The notes: generated by a model not told the origin, from the sequence alone. 64,000 nucleotides of DNA from Tenrec ecaudatus (GCF_050624435.1 NC_134539.1:43308001-43372000), one strand, 5' to 3'. Positions 49,396 to 62,867 are shown, counted from the first letter of the stretch. Numbers and translations are program-made.

Positions 49396-49789
49396 AAGGA
49401 ATAAAGCTTCCTAGACTTGTGGTTGGAGACTTGTGGTTGAGTGGCCCATCTAGTCTCTATCATTGAAATTGGACTATTGTAAGTGTTCGGGAAATGTGTG
49501 TTGACATGAACTGTAAACTGAATAGACTGATGTTAATGATGCTGAGAAGCTGTTATAAAAGAGTGTCAGTCATGTACCCTCAAGCATTGCTAATGGAGTA
49601 GTGAGTACAATTGATTCTATTCCTTATTAGTTGTTTTATTAATTTGCCAAACATGTATGTAGTCCTTAATGTGTGCCATTAAGTAGAGGCATAAGAAAGT
49701 GAGGGAAAGGCATTACTAGGGCCAATGCCTAAATGCTGGAGAAAACATTCCTGAACTCAAGGGATTTATGGGAAACAAATTTCTAGTGT
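49396..49789. other. No recognised feature
   Basis: Single-copy sequence; nothing supported. Confidence 0.45.
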
Positions 49790-50280
49790 CAGAGTCATAA
49801 ACTCAACAAATATTTATTGAGCATCTATGATATACTACAAGAACAAAGTATATAAATCAATATTTAACTGATTTATTCAATAAATATTTATTGAACACCT
49901 ACCACGTTCAGTATTTCTTTCAAGTTCTTAGGATGAATCTGGGAATAAAACAGATAAGGATTTATTTCAGCTAGTTTTCACCCTTACAAGAAAAGTCAGA
50001 TATTAGGAAATATTCATAATACATAGTTAAATATATGTTTTATTAGAAGATGATAGACTACATGTAAAATATAGTAGAGTATCAAGGATGCCAAGGGGAG
50101 TGCATACAAGAGTATTTGCAGTTTTCAATATTTCTCATTAAGAACATGAGATAAGAATACAAATTAGAAGCAGGTAAGGGGTTAATCCCCCTTTTACCCT
50201 GTGGGGCCATGATAGATAATCAGTTAGTAAATGATTTCCAATAGTTGTAAGGCTAGGGACAGAATAGGGGAGCATGAGAA
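49790..50280 (+). mobile_element. Ancient L2-like repeat
   Basis: Two direct copies of 'aacaaatatttattgagc'-type text (49803 and 49878), then 'gatgaatctgggaataaaacagataagg'. Same type as 22430-22870. Family uncertain. Confidence 0.5.
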
Positions 50281-52569
50281 AGTTCTGGTCCCAGGCTTGG
50301 ATGTGTATGTACTTGATTGATAGAGCCCCAGGTGCTGCCAGGCATGGGATTCTGAATGCTCACTGAACCTTCTAGGAGATGTTCACACCCGTGTGCTGGT
50401 GCACAGGACAGCATGCCTTACTGTCTCTGTCAGGTGCCACTGAGTCACTTCCAAGGCATAGCAACCTATCTACAACAGAACAAAACAAAACATTTCCCAG
50501 GCCTCTACCCTTCGCGTAATCTTGCCCAGCTTTCAGTCCTTCATTGCAGCCGCTCTGCCACTATATTTTAGTGAGGAATTTCCTCTTTTTTGCTGAACCT
50601 CCACTTTACTGAACACGATATTCTTTTCCGGGAACTGCTTCCTCCTGATGACGTGTCCAAAGCACGCCAATGAAGTAATGCTGTCCTTGCTTCGAACGAG
50701 CATTCTGGGTGTGTTTCTTCCATATCAGCTTCTTCTGCTCCCCTGGCAATCCATCGTGCTTTCAATATTGTTTCCGAACACCATGATTAAAACATGCCAG
50801 TTCTCCTTCAGCCTTCCTTGTCCATTAGTCAGCTTTCATATGCCTGTGGGGCAAATGAAAATACACCACGGCACCTTAATACTAAGGTGCACCTTAGCCA
50901 TTACAGTGACAGTTTTACTTTTGATCACATTCAAGAGATCCTGTGCTACAGATTTGCCCAATAGAATACATAATTTTATTTCCCAACTGCTGCTTCTGTA
51001 GGTGTTAATTGTCGGTCTAAATAAAATGATGATGTTGAGAACTTCATTTTGTTCCCTGTTTATCATGATGTTGCTTGTTGATCTAGTTGTTTGTTGTTTT
51101 GTTTGTTTTTTGCACTGAGTTGTAATCCATATTCAAGGCAATAGTCATTGATCTTCACCAGTAAGTGCTTCAAGTCTACTTCGCTTTCAGCAAACAATAT
51201 TGTATCATTTACATATCAAAGGTTGTTAATGATCCTTCCTCCTATCCTGATGTTATAGTCTTCTTCATGTGGGCCGGGTCCCCAGTTTATTTGTTTAGCA
51301 TTGAGATCAAATAATTATGGTGAAAGGATAAAACACTGATGCACACCATTCATTACTTTAAACCATGTAGCATCTTTTTGTTCTCTTCTGACGGCAGCTC
51401 TGTCTGTGTACAGGTTCTTAGAATTGAATGTTTTGGGACTCTCATTCTTCGCATTGCTGTCAGTCGTGTGACATGCTCCACCCAGTAAAACACCTTTGCA
51501 CAGTCAACAGAACACAAGTGCGTATCTTTCTTACCGTTCTCTGCCGCAAGCCAAGATCAATCTGATATCAGCGATGGCATGACTTGTTACATAATCTCTT
51601 CTGAATTCGGCTTGGATTTGGCAGTTCCCTATTGATATATGGCTGCCGTCATCTTCAGCAAAGGTTTACTTAAGTGTGACATTAATCATATGGTTGGATA
51701 ATTTACACCCTCTTTGGAATTACTTGTTTTAGTAAAGAGCACCAATCTAGGTCTCTTCCAGTTAGTTGGTTTACAAAATTCTTAATTTCTAAATCTTCTA
51801 AATTTCTTCAGAACTATGTCAGTTTGTTGAAACATTTCCACTGGTTTTCTGTGGGACCTTAGCGCCTTGTTTTTGGTCCCTGCCTCAGTGAAACTTGAGC
51901 TCCACTCTTTAATCCTATCAGCTCTGGAGCATCAGCTAACTATGGAAAAGGTTGAACACTGACCACATTCTTGTGGTCCACTAGCTCTCTGTGTGTTCCC
52001 TCCCGTCTGCTTTTGATGTCTTAATGTTAGTCCATGGAATTCTTCAGGATCACAGCTTCAGATTTCATTTTCTTCTGTGTTTTCAGGTTGAGAAAATGCC
52101 AAGCATGCACTTTCATTTTGTTTCTCTAATTCCAGGTCTTTGCATTTTTCATTATAAAACTTTATCTTCTTGAGCTGCCTTTTGAAATCTGCTGCGTCGC
52201 CATCTTATTTGATCATTTCTTCTTGTTTGTTTTAGCTACTCTACACTCAAAAGTGAGTCTCTTCTAACATACGTTTTAGCCTTGTCTTTCTTTCTGAAAC
52301 TTATCATGACCACTTGCTTTCACATCTATGACATTCTTGATGTCATCCTGTCACTTACTTGGTCTTTGGTTGTTCGTGTCCAGTGTGTCCAATCTATTCT
52401 TGAGATCGTCTCAAGATTCTGACCGAATAGACTCAAGTTCGTACTTGGGCTCTTGTGGACTTGCTTTAGTGTCCTCAGCTTCACCTAGAACTTTCGTGTG
52501 AATAATTGATGGTACATCCCCTGGCCTTGTTCTGGTTGGTGGTTAAGCTACTCCATAGTCTCTCTCCAC

Positions 52570-52784
52570 CAAAACAAAACCCAAACTCACTGCCATCGTG
52601 TGGATGCCAACTCATAGCCACTCTATAGGACATGGTAGATCTGCGCCTGTGAGATTCTGAGGCTGTAACTATTTGAGGGGAGTAGAAAGCCCAGTCTTTT
52701 TCTTGAGGACTGGCCAGTAATTTTGAACAGCTGACCTTGTGGTTAGCAGGCCAATACACAACCACTGCACCACCAGGGCTCCTT
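52570..52784 (-). mobile_element. AfroSINE nested in the RTE
   Basis: Complement of the AfroSINE: 'aactcactgccatcgtgtggatgccaactc' at the left (tail) and 'accactgcaccaccagggctcc' at the right (head). RTE text continues on both sides. Confidence 0.92.
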
Positions 52785-53099
52785 CTTTCCAGTGAGGTCT
52801 CTGTATATAGTTGACTTTAATGTTGTTGAAAAAGGCATTAGCAATGAATAAGTCGTTGGTCTTTCAAAATTCTATCAAAATATATCTCACCCAAACTGTA
52901 TTTTCCAGCTGCTGTCTTCTTCTCCTCCTACTCCTTCCAATGTTTGCGTTCCAATTACCAGTAATTGTCAATGCATCTCAATGGCATGCTTCATCACATT
53001 TCAGACTGATGAAGTTGGTAAAATTCTCCAGTTGTCTCATCTTTGGTATTAGTTGTTAGTTTGTAAATGTGAATAATAATAATATTAACTGGTCATTTT

Positions 53100-53812
53100 T
53101 GTGTTGCTGTTAAATAGCATCAAGTTGGTTTTGACTCATAGCGATCCTATGCACGATAAAGTAAGATGCTACCTGGATTTGCCTGTGCCAGCCTCATAAT
53201 TACTGTCATGCATGAGCCTATTGTCCCAGCTACTGTGCCGATCTATCTGATTATCTTCCTCTTTTTCCTGAACCCTCTAATTTATCCAGCATGCTGTTCT
53301 TTATTCATGGACTGATCCCATCCTGATAACATGTCTAAAGTACATGAGAGGAATTCTCGATTCTAAGATGCAGTCTGACTTTACTTTTTTCCAAGACAGC
53401 CTTTCTCTCCTTTATGGAAGCCGATAGTATATTCAATGTTATTTGACAACACCATAATTCAATTGCACCATTTCTTCTCCAGCATTTACACGCACGGCAT
53501 ATAACTGAAAACATTGTAACTTGGGTCAGGTGCCACTTAGTCTTCAAAGTGGCATCTTTGCTGTTTAACCCTTCAAAGGGGTTGTATGCAGCATGTTTGC
53601 CGGGCGCAGTGCTGTTTATTTCTTGACTGCTGCTCCATGAATGTTAATTGTGGCATCAAAGAAAGTCAACGTACTTTCATCCTAGTCTGTCTTGGAATGG
53701 AAGGTCTGCTGACACTTGTCCACCATTGGTGACTCTTCTGGTATTTTTGAAAGAATGGTGGTATAGCTTCCAACAGCACGATAACATGGAAGCCATAGCA
53801 ACATGACACAAT
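53100..53812 (-). mobile_element. Internally deleted RTE nested in a larger RTE
   Basis: The left part is an RTE 3' end ('ttgctgttaaatagcatcaagttggttttgactcatagcg') reaching into reverse-transcriptase/C-terminal sequence. At about 53685 it joins directly to the 5' leader ('cctagtctgtcttggaatgg' to 'ggaagccatagcaacatg'). About 2 kb of the coding core is missing. The surrounding RTE resumes at 53813. Confidence 0.7.
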
Positions 53813-54475
53813 GACAGGTGCCTGGTATGGTATTCCTTATACTATTATGGGTATTACCCCACCACTGGTAGCATTATTTTTGGGGATATATCTTGAAATA
53901 TTCTTTTTTATGATGAGGGTGTGGCCATTTTTCTTCAATTTGTTTTTCCCGGCACAGTGAACTACACGATACTAAGGTTCAAAATGGCCAATACTCATGT
54001 ACTTTTGCTGCCTTCCCAATTGCCTATATTTATATTGTACATATTGCACGGCCCAATTGCTCATGAACTTTGCAGCTGCTTCCTCTCATGGTGAGGCATG
54101 TGACATCAGAAAACCCAAGTCTCAAAGTTCTGCTTCCTCCATGTCATTACGATCAATTCTATTTTGAGAAGTGGCCTTTTCCCAGTCTTCTTCTGAGTAT
54201 CTTTCAACTTTAGGGGCTGATATCCTGACATTGTATTCAACATGTTCAGCTGCTATTCATAATATTTTCAGTGGCTCCTTTTCAGAAGGGGTCGCCTTTT
54301 TCTTTTTTCCTGTCTGTCTTAGTCTGGAAGCTCTGATTAAACCTGTCTATCATGGAGAACCCTGCCAGTATTTGAAATGCTAGTTACATATCATCCAGCA
54401 TCGCGGCAAAACATACACCACTGTAGTCTGACAAGTTGAAAAATGTGTGGTAGTTACATGTCATAGCAGGTATCA

Positions 54476-57213
54476 TATTCCAACTAGTTGTTGACAGAGA
54501 AGATCCATTTATAATTTATTATACTTCTGTTAGCATAAATGGGAAGCACTGGTCATTTGGATTTCTACACAGATTCAGTTCTTTGTGCCCCCAGCTAGAG
54601 AGGAGGTTTTCTGAAGCTTGTCACTGTGCAGGAGGGGAGGTAGCCATGTAATGAGAAATAGCCCAGGATCACATTTGCTTATGAAGAAAACATAATTTCT
54701 AATAGGTCTGAGTTTGATCTTCGAACGAGATTATTCAAAAGAGATGACAGTTTCAGTTCCCCAACGTGAGTTTTAAGTTTACAACTACTGGATAAAATGT
54801 GGCTATTTCCCATGTTCAGGAAGACTGGTCTGGATTGTAAAATGTTTCTCTCTTTCTGCTCAGTTAGCAGCAGGAGAAAGCCTGAGCTTACACACCCTTA
54901 CAAGGGATATGGAGAGTGGGGCAGTCAGGACAGAGCCTCAAAGGTGGTTGAAGGCTGTGGGGAAGAAAGAAAATAAAAATTATTAGGCCTGCAGAAACTA
55001 GGTGTGTGTCCAGCACAGGAGGAAGGAGTGTGACTTAGTAAGTGTTCTCTCTCCACTAGAGGTGGACGAGGAAGATACAGGCTTAAGTGAAAACAGGGCG
55101 ATTTAAGATCAGACAGCCACGTCTCTTCACTGGCCTTTAGGGGATGGAGTCTCTTTCAGGTCTCCAAGGTAGCCACACACCAATTGAGTCTCATTTACTT
55201 TAGCTTTAGTACATAGTTTGCTTAATGTGCAGGGCTCTGTCCATCCTTCTCAATGCTTCTATCTGGTAAACTGAGAACGCACGTATTATCCCAATGCCGC
55301 ACTAGGTTGAAGGCATCTGATCCTAGTGTTGGGTTTTGAATTTCCAATTAGAATGTTCATTGTCCTTTGTGCAACACACTTTGGACCTTGGGCTCATTTC
55401 AAATGGAGTACTTTCAGTGGAGTCCTGCCTGGCAAAAGGATGATGGCCCGGCAGACATCTCCTGCTTTCTTTTATTCCCCACATTCTCTGGACAGCTCTA
55501 TTAGTTTATTTAAAGAAATTTATTGAGGTTCCATGTAAACGGCATACTTTTAAAGCCAATGTTGCTTGACACTTTTGCCTGCTATATTTAATATTTTTGA
55601 CTGGAAACCCAGCACATATGAAATGACTCCATTTAGAAGGTAGACTCACGGGGATATCTATTGGAGAGTTGGCCAAGAAAATGTTAATGGGGGTTACATA
55701 AAGACAGTGGGATTTCACTTAAGGTTTACTTTCTTTTTTATAGTTCCATGTCACTTTTGCATTTTTTAATAATGAAAATGTGTCATTTATATAATCAGAA
55801 GACAAACAATGAAGTCATTATAAAGCTGTGGAGGAAAAATACTGCCATCTGCACTGTGAGGTCATGACGACGTCTCTGAGATGTAAAACGATTTGTTCAA
55901 GACTCAGACCCAAACCTGACTCCAAGCCATATATAGGCCATTTGCTGGGACGCAGAAGAGTCAAAGGAACGAATTTTCTGACTCGAGGAAAAGAGACATG
56001 CTGCCCTGAGACATGAAACCGACAAGCCAGGGGCAGAGACAGGACATGCTTTAGGAACTCTGTGAAGAAGTCCAAGAGGCTCTTTGGGTGATAGAGGAGA
56101 ATCAAGAACAGTGACACATAACTGGAAAAGAGAGTGAATTCACCTGCCAGAAGGCACTGCAGAAACAAAGTCCCCTGGGCATGAATATAAACAGCAAAGA
56201 TCGGAGAAGAATTTTTGGAGATATTAATTTGTATTTTGTGTTGTCCTTTTTCTGGGAGATTAGTTGCAAGGCAGGAAGCAGACTTTGTCAGAAGACAACT
56301 GATAGTCCTTGATTTAATTTTGTCAAGCCTTAATTTGCATCTTGAGTGATGTAAATGAGTAACTCTTGTGGTGACTAACTAGAGGGTCAAATCTACCCAG
56401 AGGACCTTGCAAGAAAGACATGACTAGTCTCTTCTCCAAGTAATCAACCATTGAAAACATGGGGTGTAGGTCTTGAAAACATGGGGTGTAGGTCTTGAAA
56501 ACATGGGGTGTAGGTCTTGGCTGGCACATGGCACGTGAGGTACCATGTGTTAGATTTACGTGGTGGCAGTTGGAATTGGCTAGGAAGGGGACAGAGTAGT
56601 GTCTAGTGCCTTTGCAAGTGATGTCAAGTAGTAAAACCAAAGAAGATATTTCTCTCAGGATTAGAGTGGGCAGCTGCACCCACAACACCTTCTCCATGCC
56701 CCAGGGAGCATGGAAAGGAACCCGATGCTTCCTGGGTGACTGGAGTCCAGAGCTGAGCCTTGGCAGAGATCTGGTTCTGAGTGGATTACAAAGTGCTGAG
56801 GAAAACACATAGACCGTCTCTCGGGACAATATTTTGCCTTGACCAAGACCTCAATTTCTGTAGCTGTAAAATAATTGGGCTTGTTAGTTCTTTCAGTTAT
56901 AAAATGTATTGAATCTATGAAATTGGAATGTCTTTCCTAAAATGCCAGGAGAATGTGCCTTTTCTCTTAGAGGGCCATCAGAATCTGCACATGTGCATAA
57001 TGTTTATCAGTGGGAAGTAGTACACGCTTAGTAACTGAGACTGCCTTTTGAATCTTCTAAGCCAGCAGGATCTGATACCTGATTGTGTGAGCCCTGTTTC
57101 TCCCTTCCTGTAAAATTAGCTAAAATGGGAAAACTCAAGTGCACATTTCCATCACAACTTGAGAAATCTCCCCCTCCACTCATCCACCCACACTTGCTCT
57201 TCACCTGTGCCTT

Positions 57214-57215
<2 letters not shown>
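54476..57215. other. 2.7 kb, mostly single copy
   Basis: No recognised gene. The longest frames (55818-56168 and 56323-56829, minus) give no recognisable protein. Weak MIR-like text ('cctcaatttctgtagctgtaaaataattggg') is near 56848-56885. Confidence 0.45.
56451..56516. repeat. Three perfect 22-bp tandem units
   Basis: TTGAAAACATGGGGTGTAGG plus TC, repeated exactly three times. Perfect identity implies recent expansion. Confidence 0.92.

Positions 57216-57244
<29 letters not shown>
57216..57244. repeat. (GT)n microsatellite
   Basis: About 14 GT units. Confidence 0.95.
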
Positions 57245-57247
<3 letters not shown>

Positions 57248-58435
57248 GCTTTCAACTAAAGGAGCTCAGTTCTGGAGAGAGACAAATCAAGCACAAAGAG
57301 AGAAGAAAATCACTTCCTATACCTGAATATTTAGTGATGAACTAAACCTTCTGAGAGGGGAAAAATATGATTCTGTTGAGAAGGGAAAATAAATGTCCTT
57401 CAAATCAATGTGAAAATGGAGACCCAGGGAAGTGAGGCTCGCATCTGTCCTTAATGCAGCTTTGGAAGGATGGAGACAGAGACAATAAATGATATATCAG
57501 ACATAGCGCTCTGCTTAGAAATTGCAATTCTAAGTGTCATACGCTGTGAGCCTCTTGTGTTCCCCCCATAATTCAAGACAATTCACATGAGATAACTTCT
57601 TTTCTTTGCCACAATAATATTCTCTAGCCTGTATCCCAAATAAACAACATTGGTTACTGCTTTAAGCAACGCCATCTCCATTTCCCCCCTCTACTTAAAT
57701 CAACAACCCCTTCCTCCGTGTGAGCTCAATTGCAAGCCCAACCTTGTCATTTGCTGCAGATTCACCTTCGTTCTGTGTCTGCGTTCCTTGCCTTCAGTGC
57801 GATCAAAGAGTGGGTCAGCATGGCTACATTTGTGCTTTAGTTTTTCACGGCTCTAAAGAACATGGGGGATAGTTTACAGCTTCCTTTTATTTTTGAATCA
57901 TCTTCTTAAAATCTTTATCATGATCTGCTCCCCCCTCCTTCAATCTGTGGTTTTTCTGAGTGTGGATTTAAAAAAAATGTTTATTTAATCTCTGCAGACT
58001 CCAAACCAGTCGTCTCCTTAGTGGAATGAGAAAAGTGTATTCACATTTTTTCAACATGGTTGGTATTGGAGCGCAGAAAAGATTAAAAACACACGAAGAC
58101 TTGCAAGCAAGCTAGAGGGAATAGAGAGGTTGCTGTTAATGTGTTTCTTCATTGAACAGAGCATTGGGGACGTGACTGTTCAGAGACACCGGGAAAAAGT
58201 ACCATTAACCCAGGATTTTATTGTAAGTGAAGAATGGCCCAAAGTAAACTGTGCTACGACTGGAGATAGTCTCGCCAACACTCCCATTAAACTGGAGACA
58301 ATCTCACTAACCCTCTCATTAATGTTGCCTGCTTGACTAAATGTAGCAAGTAGAAGAACTCTCTCTTGAATGTCTCATGAAAATGGAGAAGGACCACATT
58401 AGATCGCAGAGTTGCACAAGCGCTGTACTAGGTAT
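57245..58435. other. Mostly single-copy sequence
   Basis: No gene or repeat recognised. Local duplication 'ctcgccaacactcccattaaactggagacaatctc' near 58270-58320 is a weak direct repeat. Confidence 0.45.
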
Positions 58436-58439
58436 TTAT

Positions 58440-58610
58440 ATAGATTCTTGCTCAGCCTGCCAATAGCCTGTGTAGTAGAGAGCCTTGTTACCATCTGATG
58501 CACCAGCAAACTGGTGTTCAGAGAAGGCGAATGATGCTTCCAAAGGCGCACAGTGTATCAGTGTTGGAGCGGGGATTGTGATTTGGGCTTGGGTCGCTTC
58601 TAAAGCTTTA
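58440..58610 (+). mobile_element. MIR3/L2-like ancient repeat
   Basis: 'accatctgatgcaccagcaaactggtgttcagagaaggcgaatgatgc' and 'aaaggcgcacagtg' follow MIR3/L2 order. Confidence 0.55.
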
Positions 58611-59035
58611 TTGTAAGGAGCTTAGTGTTCTCTGTAGGTGTAGGGGAGAGAGGAACAGGACCTCATCTCCGCACAGTGTTGACACTATATTTAGTAGATT
58701 TCAGGATGTCAAGTATTTAGATCATAGGACTTAGAGTCTGTTGTTAGGGACAGAGAGTCTCCATAGCTTTGATAGAACCTGTATAAACTAACCTGCAGGA
58801 CCTCCTAATTTCCTATGATCTCACGCTTACTAAGTCCAATAGCTAATTTGGTTTCCTGTGGACTTGATATGCCTTGGCTCCTGGAAATGGATGTCTGAAT
58901 CTATAAATGAATGCTTTGTGTCTGGTCTTCATGTCAGTGTCTCTTTAGGGGAGAACACGTGTTTTGTCTGAGACCATTCTTGCAGAGTGCCCCGAGCCCT
59001 CATTTAACACACTTGTTATCGTGAAGCATGTAAAT
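58611..59035. other. No recognised feature
   Basis: Single-copy sequence. Confidence 0.45.
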
Positions 59036-59220
59036 AACATTGGTGGTACAGCCATGATGCATTTGGACGCTAATCAGGGCCAGCGGTTCAAACCTAGCAG
59101 CTGTTCTAGGAGAGAAAGATGTGCAGTTACTTCCATAAAGATTACAGCCAGGGAAGTCCTGGGGGACAGTCCTGTTAGGCCTCACAGGGTCATTAGCAGT
59201 TGAATGTACTCGATGGCAAT
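59036..59220 (+). mobile_element. AfroSINE
   Basis: 'attggtggtacagccatgatgc', 'gggccagcggttcaaacctagcagctg' and tail 'cctcacagggtcattagcagttgaatgtactcgatggc'. Confidence 0.85.
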
Positions 59221-60260
59221 AGGCCTGATATTGAGGAAGACCCTTTATGTGAATGGTTTTGCTACACATGCCTTCCTTGAATAAGAAAAACTGAAAGAAC
59301 AGCAGTACAATTACCACAGTGACGACAGAGGTGATTGCTCTCCTCACCTGAAGGCTTCGTTTATCCCAATTGCTGAGCCGGGCACACCATGGACTCTGTC
59401 TCCTGAGCCCCATCAGGCATTTCTATTTCATCCTAAACCAAGGCTTGAACCTTGGGTTCAAGTAGGGGCAGCTGGGGTTTCTGTCTAGACCTGGACACTA
59501 CCAGCTCACACAATGCGATGTCTTGGATTCCTAATCTCAAATTTCTGCCATGGCCCATTCTTTGTCTTTATGTTTAAATGGCGACTCCCTGGACAGACAA
59601 CTTTGTTTTAGGCTTCCATTAGGAAACACCCTTTTCTACTTGCCTGGTTTCTAGACAAGCTCCTAGAGAAAAGTTTCAAGAGGCTTGGGAGCCCTGGGAT
59701 ATGGGCAGGTTTGTGTTCCGTGGATGTGAAGACAAAGATAGTGAAACACTGGCCATCCCACCAAGGGGATCTAGTTTGGAAATGTGGAGGGCGGGAAGGC
59801 AGGGCACGGAAGAGGAGATCCTAGCAACACGGACAACTCCCATTCCTTTCTTATTTCTCTCTCCTTCTTAACACCAGCACTCTCCCTCTCCTGTTCCCAG
59901 AGAATCACAGCCTCTGGCACCCGCCACCGCTGGATCATGGAGAGAGGCCTTGATGGGCTTCCTTGGATGACTCATAGAAGATGAGCTATGGTTTCCCCAG
60001 TAGCAAGCTCATCCTGATGGTGGGCATTACTAGCAACCCCTCAGATTGGGAAAGCACCTTTCTCCTAACAACCTCTCTTCTAGAGATTGCTTTCTTCATC
60101 CTCACAGATTCCCAGGGATAAGAAAGAGGCGATATTGTCATTTTTATATATGGATAACCATGATCAAGAAGTTTTTTTTGCAGTACTTATTTCCATGTGA
60201 AATTATGTTAGATATGATACAAAGAGATTCCACTAATTCAGCAATTACTTTTGGAGTGAC
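59221..60260. other. Mostly single-copy sequence
   Basis: No gene or repeat recognised. Confidence 0.45.
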
Positions 60261-60271
60261 TTTAATGTGTC

Positions 60272-60453
60272 AAGGGAGCCCTGGTGGTGGTTAAACATTG
60301 GGCTGTGAATCAAATGGTCAGCAGTTCAAAAGCACCAGCAGCTCCTCAGGAAAAACACTGGGCTCTCTACTCCCATAAACAGTTAGTCTCGGAAAACCCC
60401 AAGGGGGTCACTGTGAGTCAGTCCTTACTCGATGGCAGTGAGTTTGATTTGGT
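60272..60453 (+). mobile_element. AfroSINE with TSD
   Basis: 'aagggagccctggtggtggttaaacattgggctgtgaatc' to 'cactgtgagtcagtccttactcgatggcagtgagtttg'. It is flanked by TTTAATGTG at 60261-60269 and 60454-60462. The least diverged AfroSINE in the window. Confidence 0.95.
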
Positions 60454-60529
60454 TTTAATGTGCCCAAATCGTTTTCCGATGTTGGGATTATTGCTCCATC
60501 CCAGAGAAGTAGTAATGGAACCTCAGAGA

Positions 60530-60900
60530 GCCTTCTGGAGTCCTTACTCTGTACCATCCACAAGCTGCACCGAGTGTGCGAGTTATGTTTGTTCATTCTT
60601 TTAACAGCCTTGCAGATTTGTTGCACTTCAATGATCTCCGTCTCACGAATGAGATGCACAGAGGTTTAGTACTGTGCCCAAAGCCACATACCTGGTAAGT
60701 AATCGACCTTGAGATAGGGTGGAACCAAGATCGCCTGAGTTGAATTCCAACCACAACACTTTGAATGTGTCTTTGGACAAGTTTCTATTCCACATCTTCC
60801 TGCCCTGCAAAATGGGGGGACTGTGTAAGCCGTCAGGGTGTTGTTATGAGTTTTTACAGACAAAGTGCTTGACACGGTGCTTTGTATGAGGTTAGCAGTT
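60530..60900 (+). mobile_element. MIR3/L2-like followed by MIR
   Basis: 60540-60720 follows L2/MIR3 order ('cagaggtttagtactgtgcccaaagccacatacctgg'). 60726-60900 is MIR-like ('ctgcaaaatggggggactgtg', 'gacaaagtgcttgacacggtgc'). Confidence 0.6.
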
Positions 60901-62529
60901 GATATCTGACACTGGGACTCTTCTATACTGTTCCTGGGGCAGTACGTATTCTTGATGAACTCCGGGGGAAGATCCAGGAACATGTGATCTGTGACTCTAT
61001 GCTACGGGGTCAGGAAGGAGCGGAGACTTTTAAAATCCGTTTCTAGTGACCCTTCCCCATTGAACTGGGACTTTGAGTCCTGAGCACCTTTGGATTCTCT
61101 GCATTCGGAGATCATTTAATTTATTTCCTTAAAAAAATCATGGAAATTATGCCAGCGATTCAGGTTGCTGTCTATCTACTAATTAGTGAAAGGATGCTCT
61201 TTTCCTTACTGCTTTTGGTTTTGTTTTTGTGGCTTATAACCTTGGGAGGTATGCATGCTTGTCCTCACTTTACAGCTGTCTTTAGAGTTGGAGAGGCTCA
61301 ATAGAGCTTCCCAAGGCACCAGTGCCAGTATACAAACCTTCACTCATTGCTAGAGGTGTCCCTGTTACCCAGGTTCTACCTTCTGAGAAACCATACAGAC
61401 TGCACTTGACATTGGTTCGCTAACTTGACAGTCCTCTATCATTGAATAGCACCTCCCCATTTTCCCTCAAGGTGGCTCTCTGTTGTGGCTCTCTGAAAAG
61501 CCTTACTCTCTGGAGACAGGCAATCTGCTATGTTTCTTTAATGTGGAAGGCAAGCACCCAACAGATGTAATTTGAAGCCAAGACTTTCATGCTTGATTTA
61601 GATCAAGTTTCTCTAATACACACCATTATGGAACAGACCTTTGTGAACAAAAATTTTTTTTCTTTTAGCTTCCTACTCTTGACCCACTAACTTAATCAAT
61701 TGGTGAGTTATCCATATTTCAATATGGCTAAACAAGAGGAATTGTGTATTTGATTAAGGAAAGATATTTTGGTAATAAAATGTTCATACTCAAACTCCTA
61801 ATTCTAGGTAGAAACAAAGATCCTCCTTAGATACCCTTATATATTTTAAAATATATAAGAGGGATAACATGATTTGTTCAAATGAATCCTGGAGTGGGAT
61901 TTTTTAAAAATCCAGGTTTTACTGGCCCACAATCTGTCAATTGGGCAAGGCTATGAATTTCTCAGAGCCTCACGCCTCCCCTGATAAAGTGCAGGCTGGT
62001 CTTCTCTGCTTTGCCTGCCTCCTAGGGCGTGAATGAGGACCAAATGAGAGTGTGTGCACTACTGTTTAGAAAACTATGAAGAACGACAGCAGTTTAAGAT
62101 GTAATTATGATTATGGCAGGGAGGGGCAGGGAGGCTCCCGATCTAATGAGGTGCACTTGTCCTTCACATCCGTTCTCTCCTCCCTCCCCCTGCTCCCTGG
62201 CTCCTCACACAGTGGTTTCTCTTTCCCTCTGCTCACTCTTTATCCTCTGCCTTCTTTTCTCCCTCCTGCTGGAGTTTATGACCTAGGCTAATGAGGCAAA
62301 TATGGCTCCTCACATCAAGGGTGGGGAATTAAGGGCTGCTTATGGCCCAATTTAATTTTCATGATCTCTTGAACAAGTGAAGGAATGCTTGGGAAGCAGG
62401 CTGCTCTTGGCCTGATGCCGGCCCAGCCCGAGCCGGGCCAGCCGTTACCCACACAGCTCATCGCACTCCTGGTAGACATTTCAATGAAAAGACATTACCC
62501 TTTTTTCCCTGCCTCCTCTGCAGAGGCCG
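60901..62529. other. 1.6 kb, mostly single copy
   Basis: Weak MIR/L2-like text near 61250-61340 and 62015-62080. No gene recognised. Confidence 0.45.
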
Positions 62530-62660
62530 TCGCTAGTCCTGGGTTTTGGTCCCAGCTCTGCCACTTAGCAAGCAACCTTGAGTGAGTCAGTTAACCTCTC
62601 AAAGCTGTCATTTCCTCCCATCTGAAAGGGAGATATTAAAGATGCTATACTACCTTTTGT
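62530..62660 (+). mobile_element. MIR SINE
   Basis: 'cagctctgccacttagcaagcaaccttgagtgagtcagttaacctctc' is a clear MIR core. Confidence 0.85.
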
Positions 62661-62780
62661 TTAGGGAGCATTAAATCCAGTACATGAAGGCGATTTCAAA
62701 ATGTCAAGTTGTCTAATGATATTTTTGTTGTTATTATCTGGATGCCTAGCATTCCCATTTTTAGAGTGAACTCTTCTAAG

Positions 62781-62836
62781 TCTCTCCCTCTCTCTCTCTC
62801 TCTCTGTATATATATATACATATATACATACATACA

Positions 62837-62866
<30 letters not shown>
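62781..62866. repeat. Compound microsatellite (TC)n(TA)n(CATA)n
   Basis: TC run (62781-62805), TA run, then about 11 CATA units to 62866. Confidence 0.95.

Positions 62867-62867
<1 letters not shown>

Larger units (their letters stand above)
50424..54475 (-). mobile_element. Nearly full-length RTE/BovB LINE with two nested insertions
   Basis: The 3' end is at 50424 ('gtctctgtcaggtgccactgagtc') and the 5' leader at about 54310-54475 ('gtctgtcttagtctggaagctctgattaaacctg'). In between, read on the minus strand, come the leader, the endonuclease start (53820-53990), more endonuclease (52785-53097), the linker, reverse transcriptase, and the C-terminus. Without the AfroSINE (52570-52784) and deleted RTE (53100-53812) it is about 3.1 kb, the usual RTE length. 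Stops throughout, inactive. Confidence 0.85.

Noticed and set aside
56323..56829. 168-codon open frame, minus strand
   Set aside because: Includes the translated 22-bp tandem repeats; no recognisable domain and no splice or promoter support.
59000..59413. 137-codon open frame, minus strand
   Set aside because: Half lies antisense in an AfroSINE; the hydrophobic stretch is not evidence of a gene.
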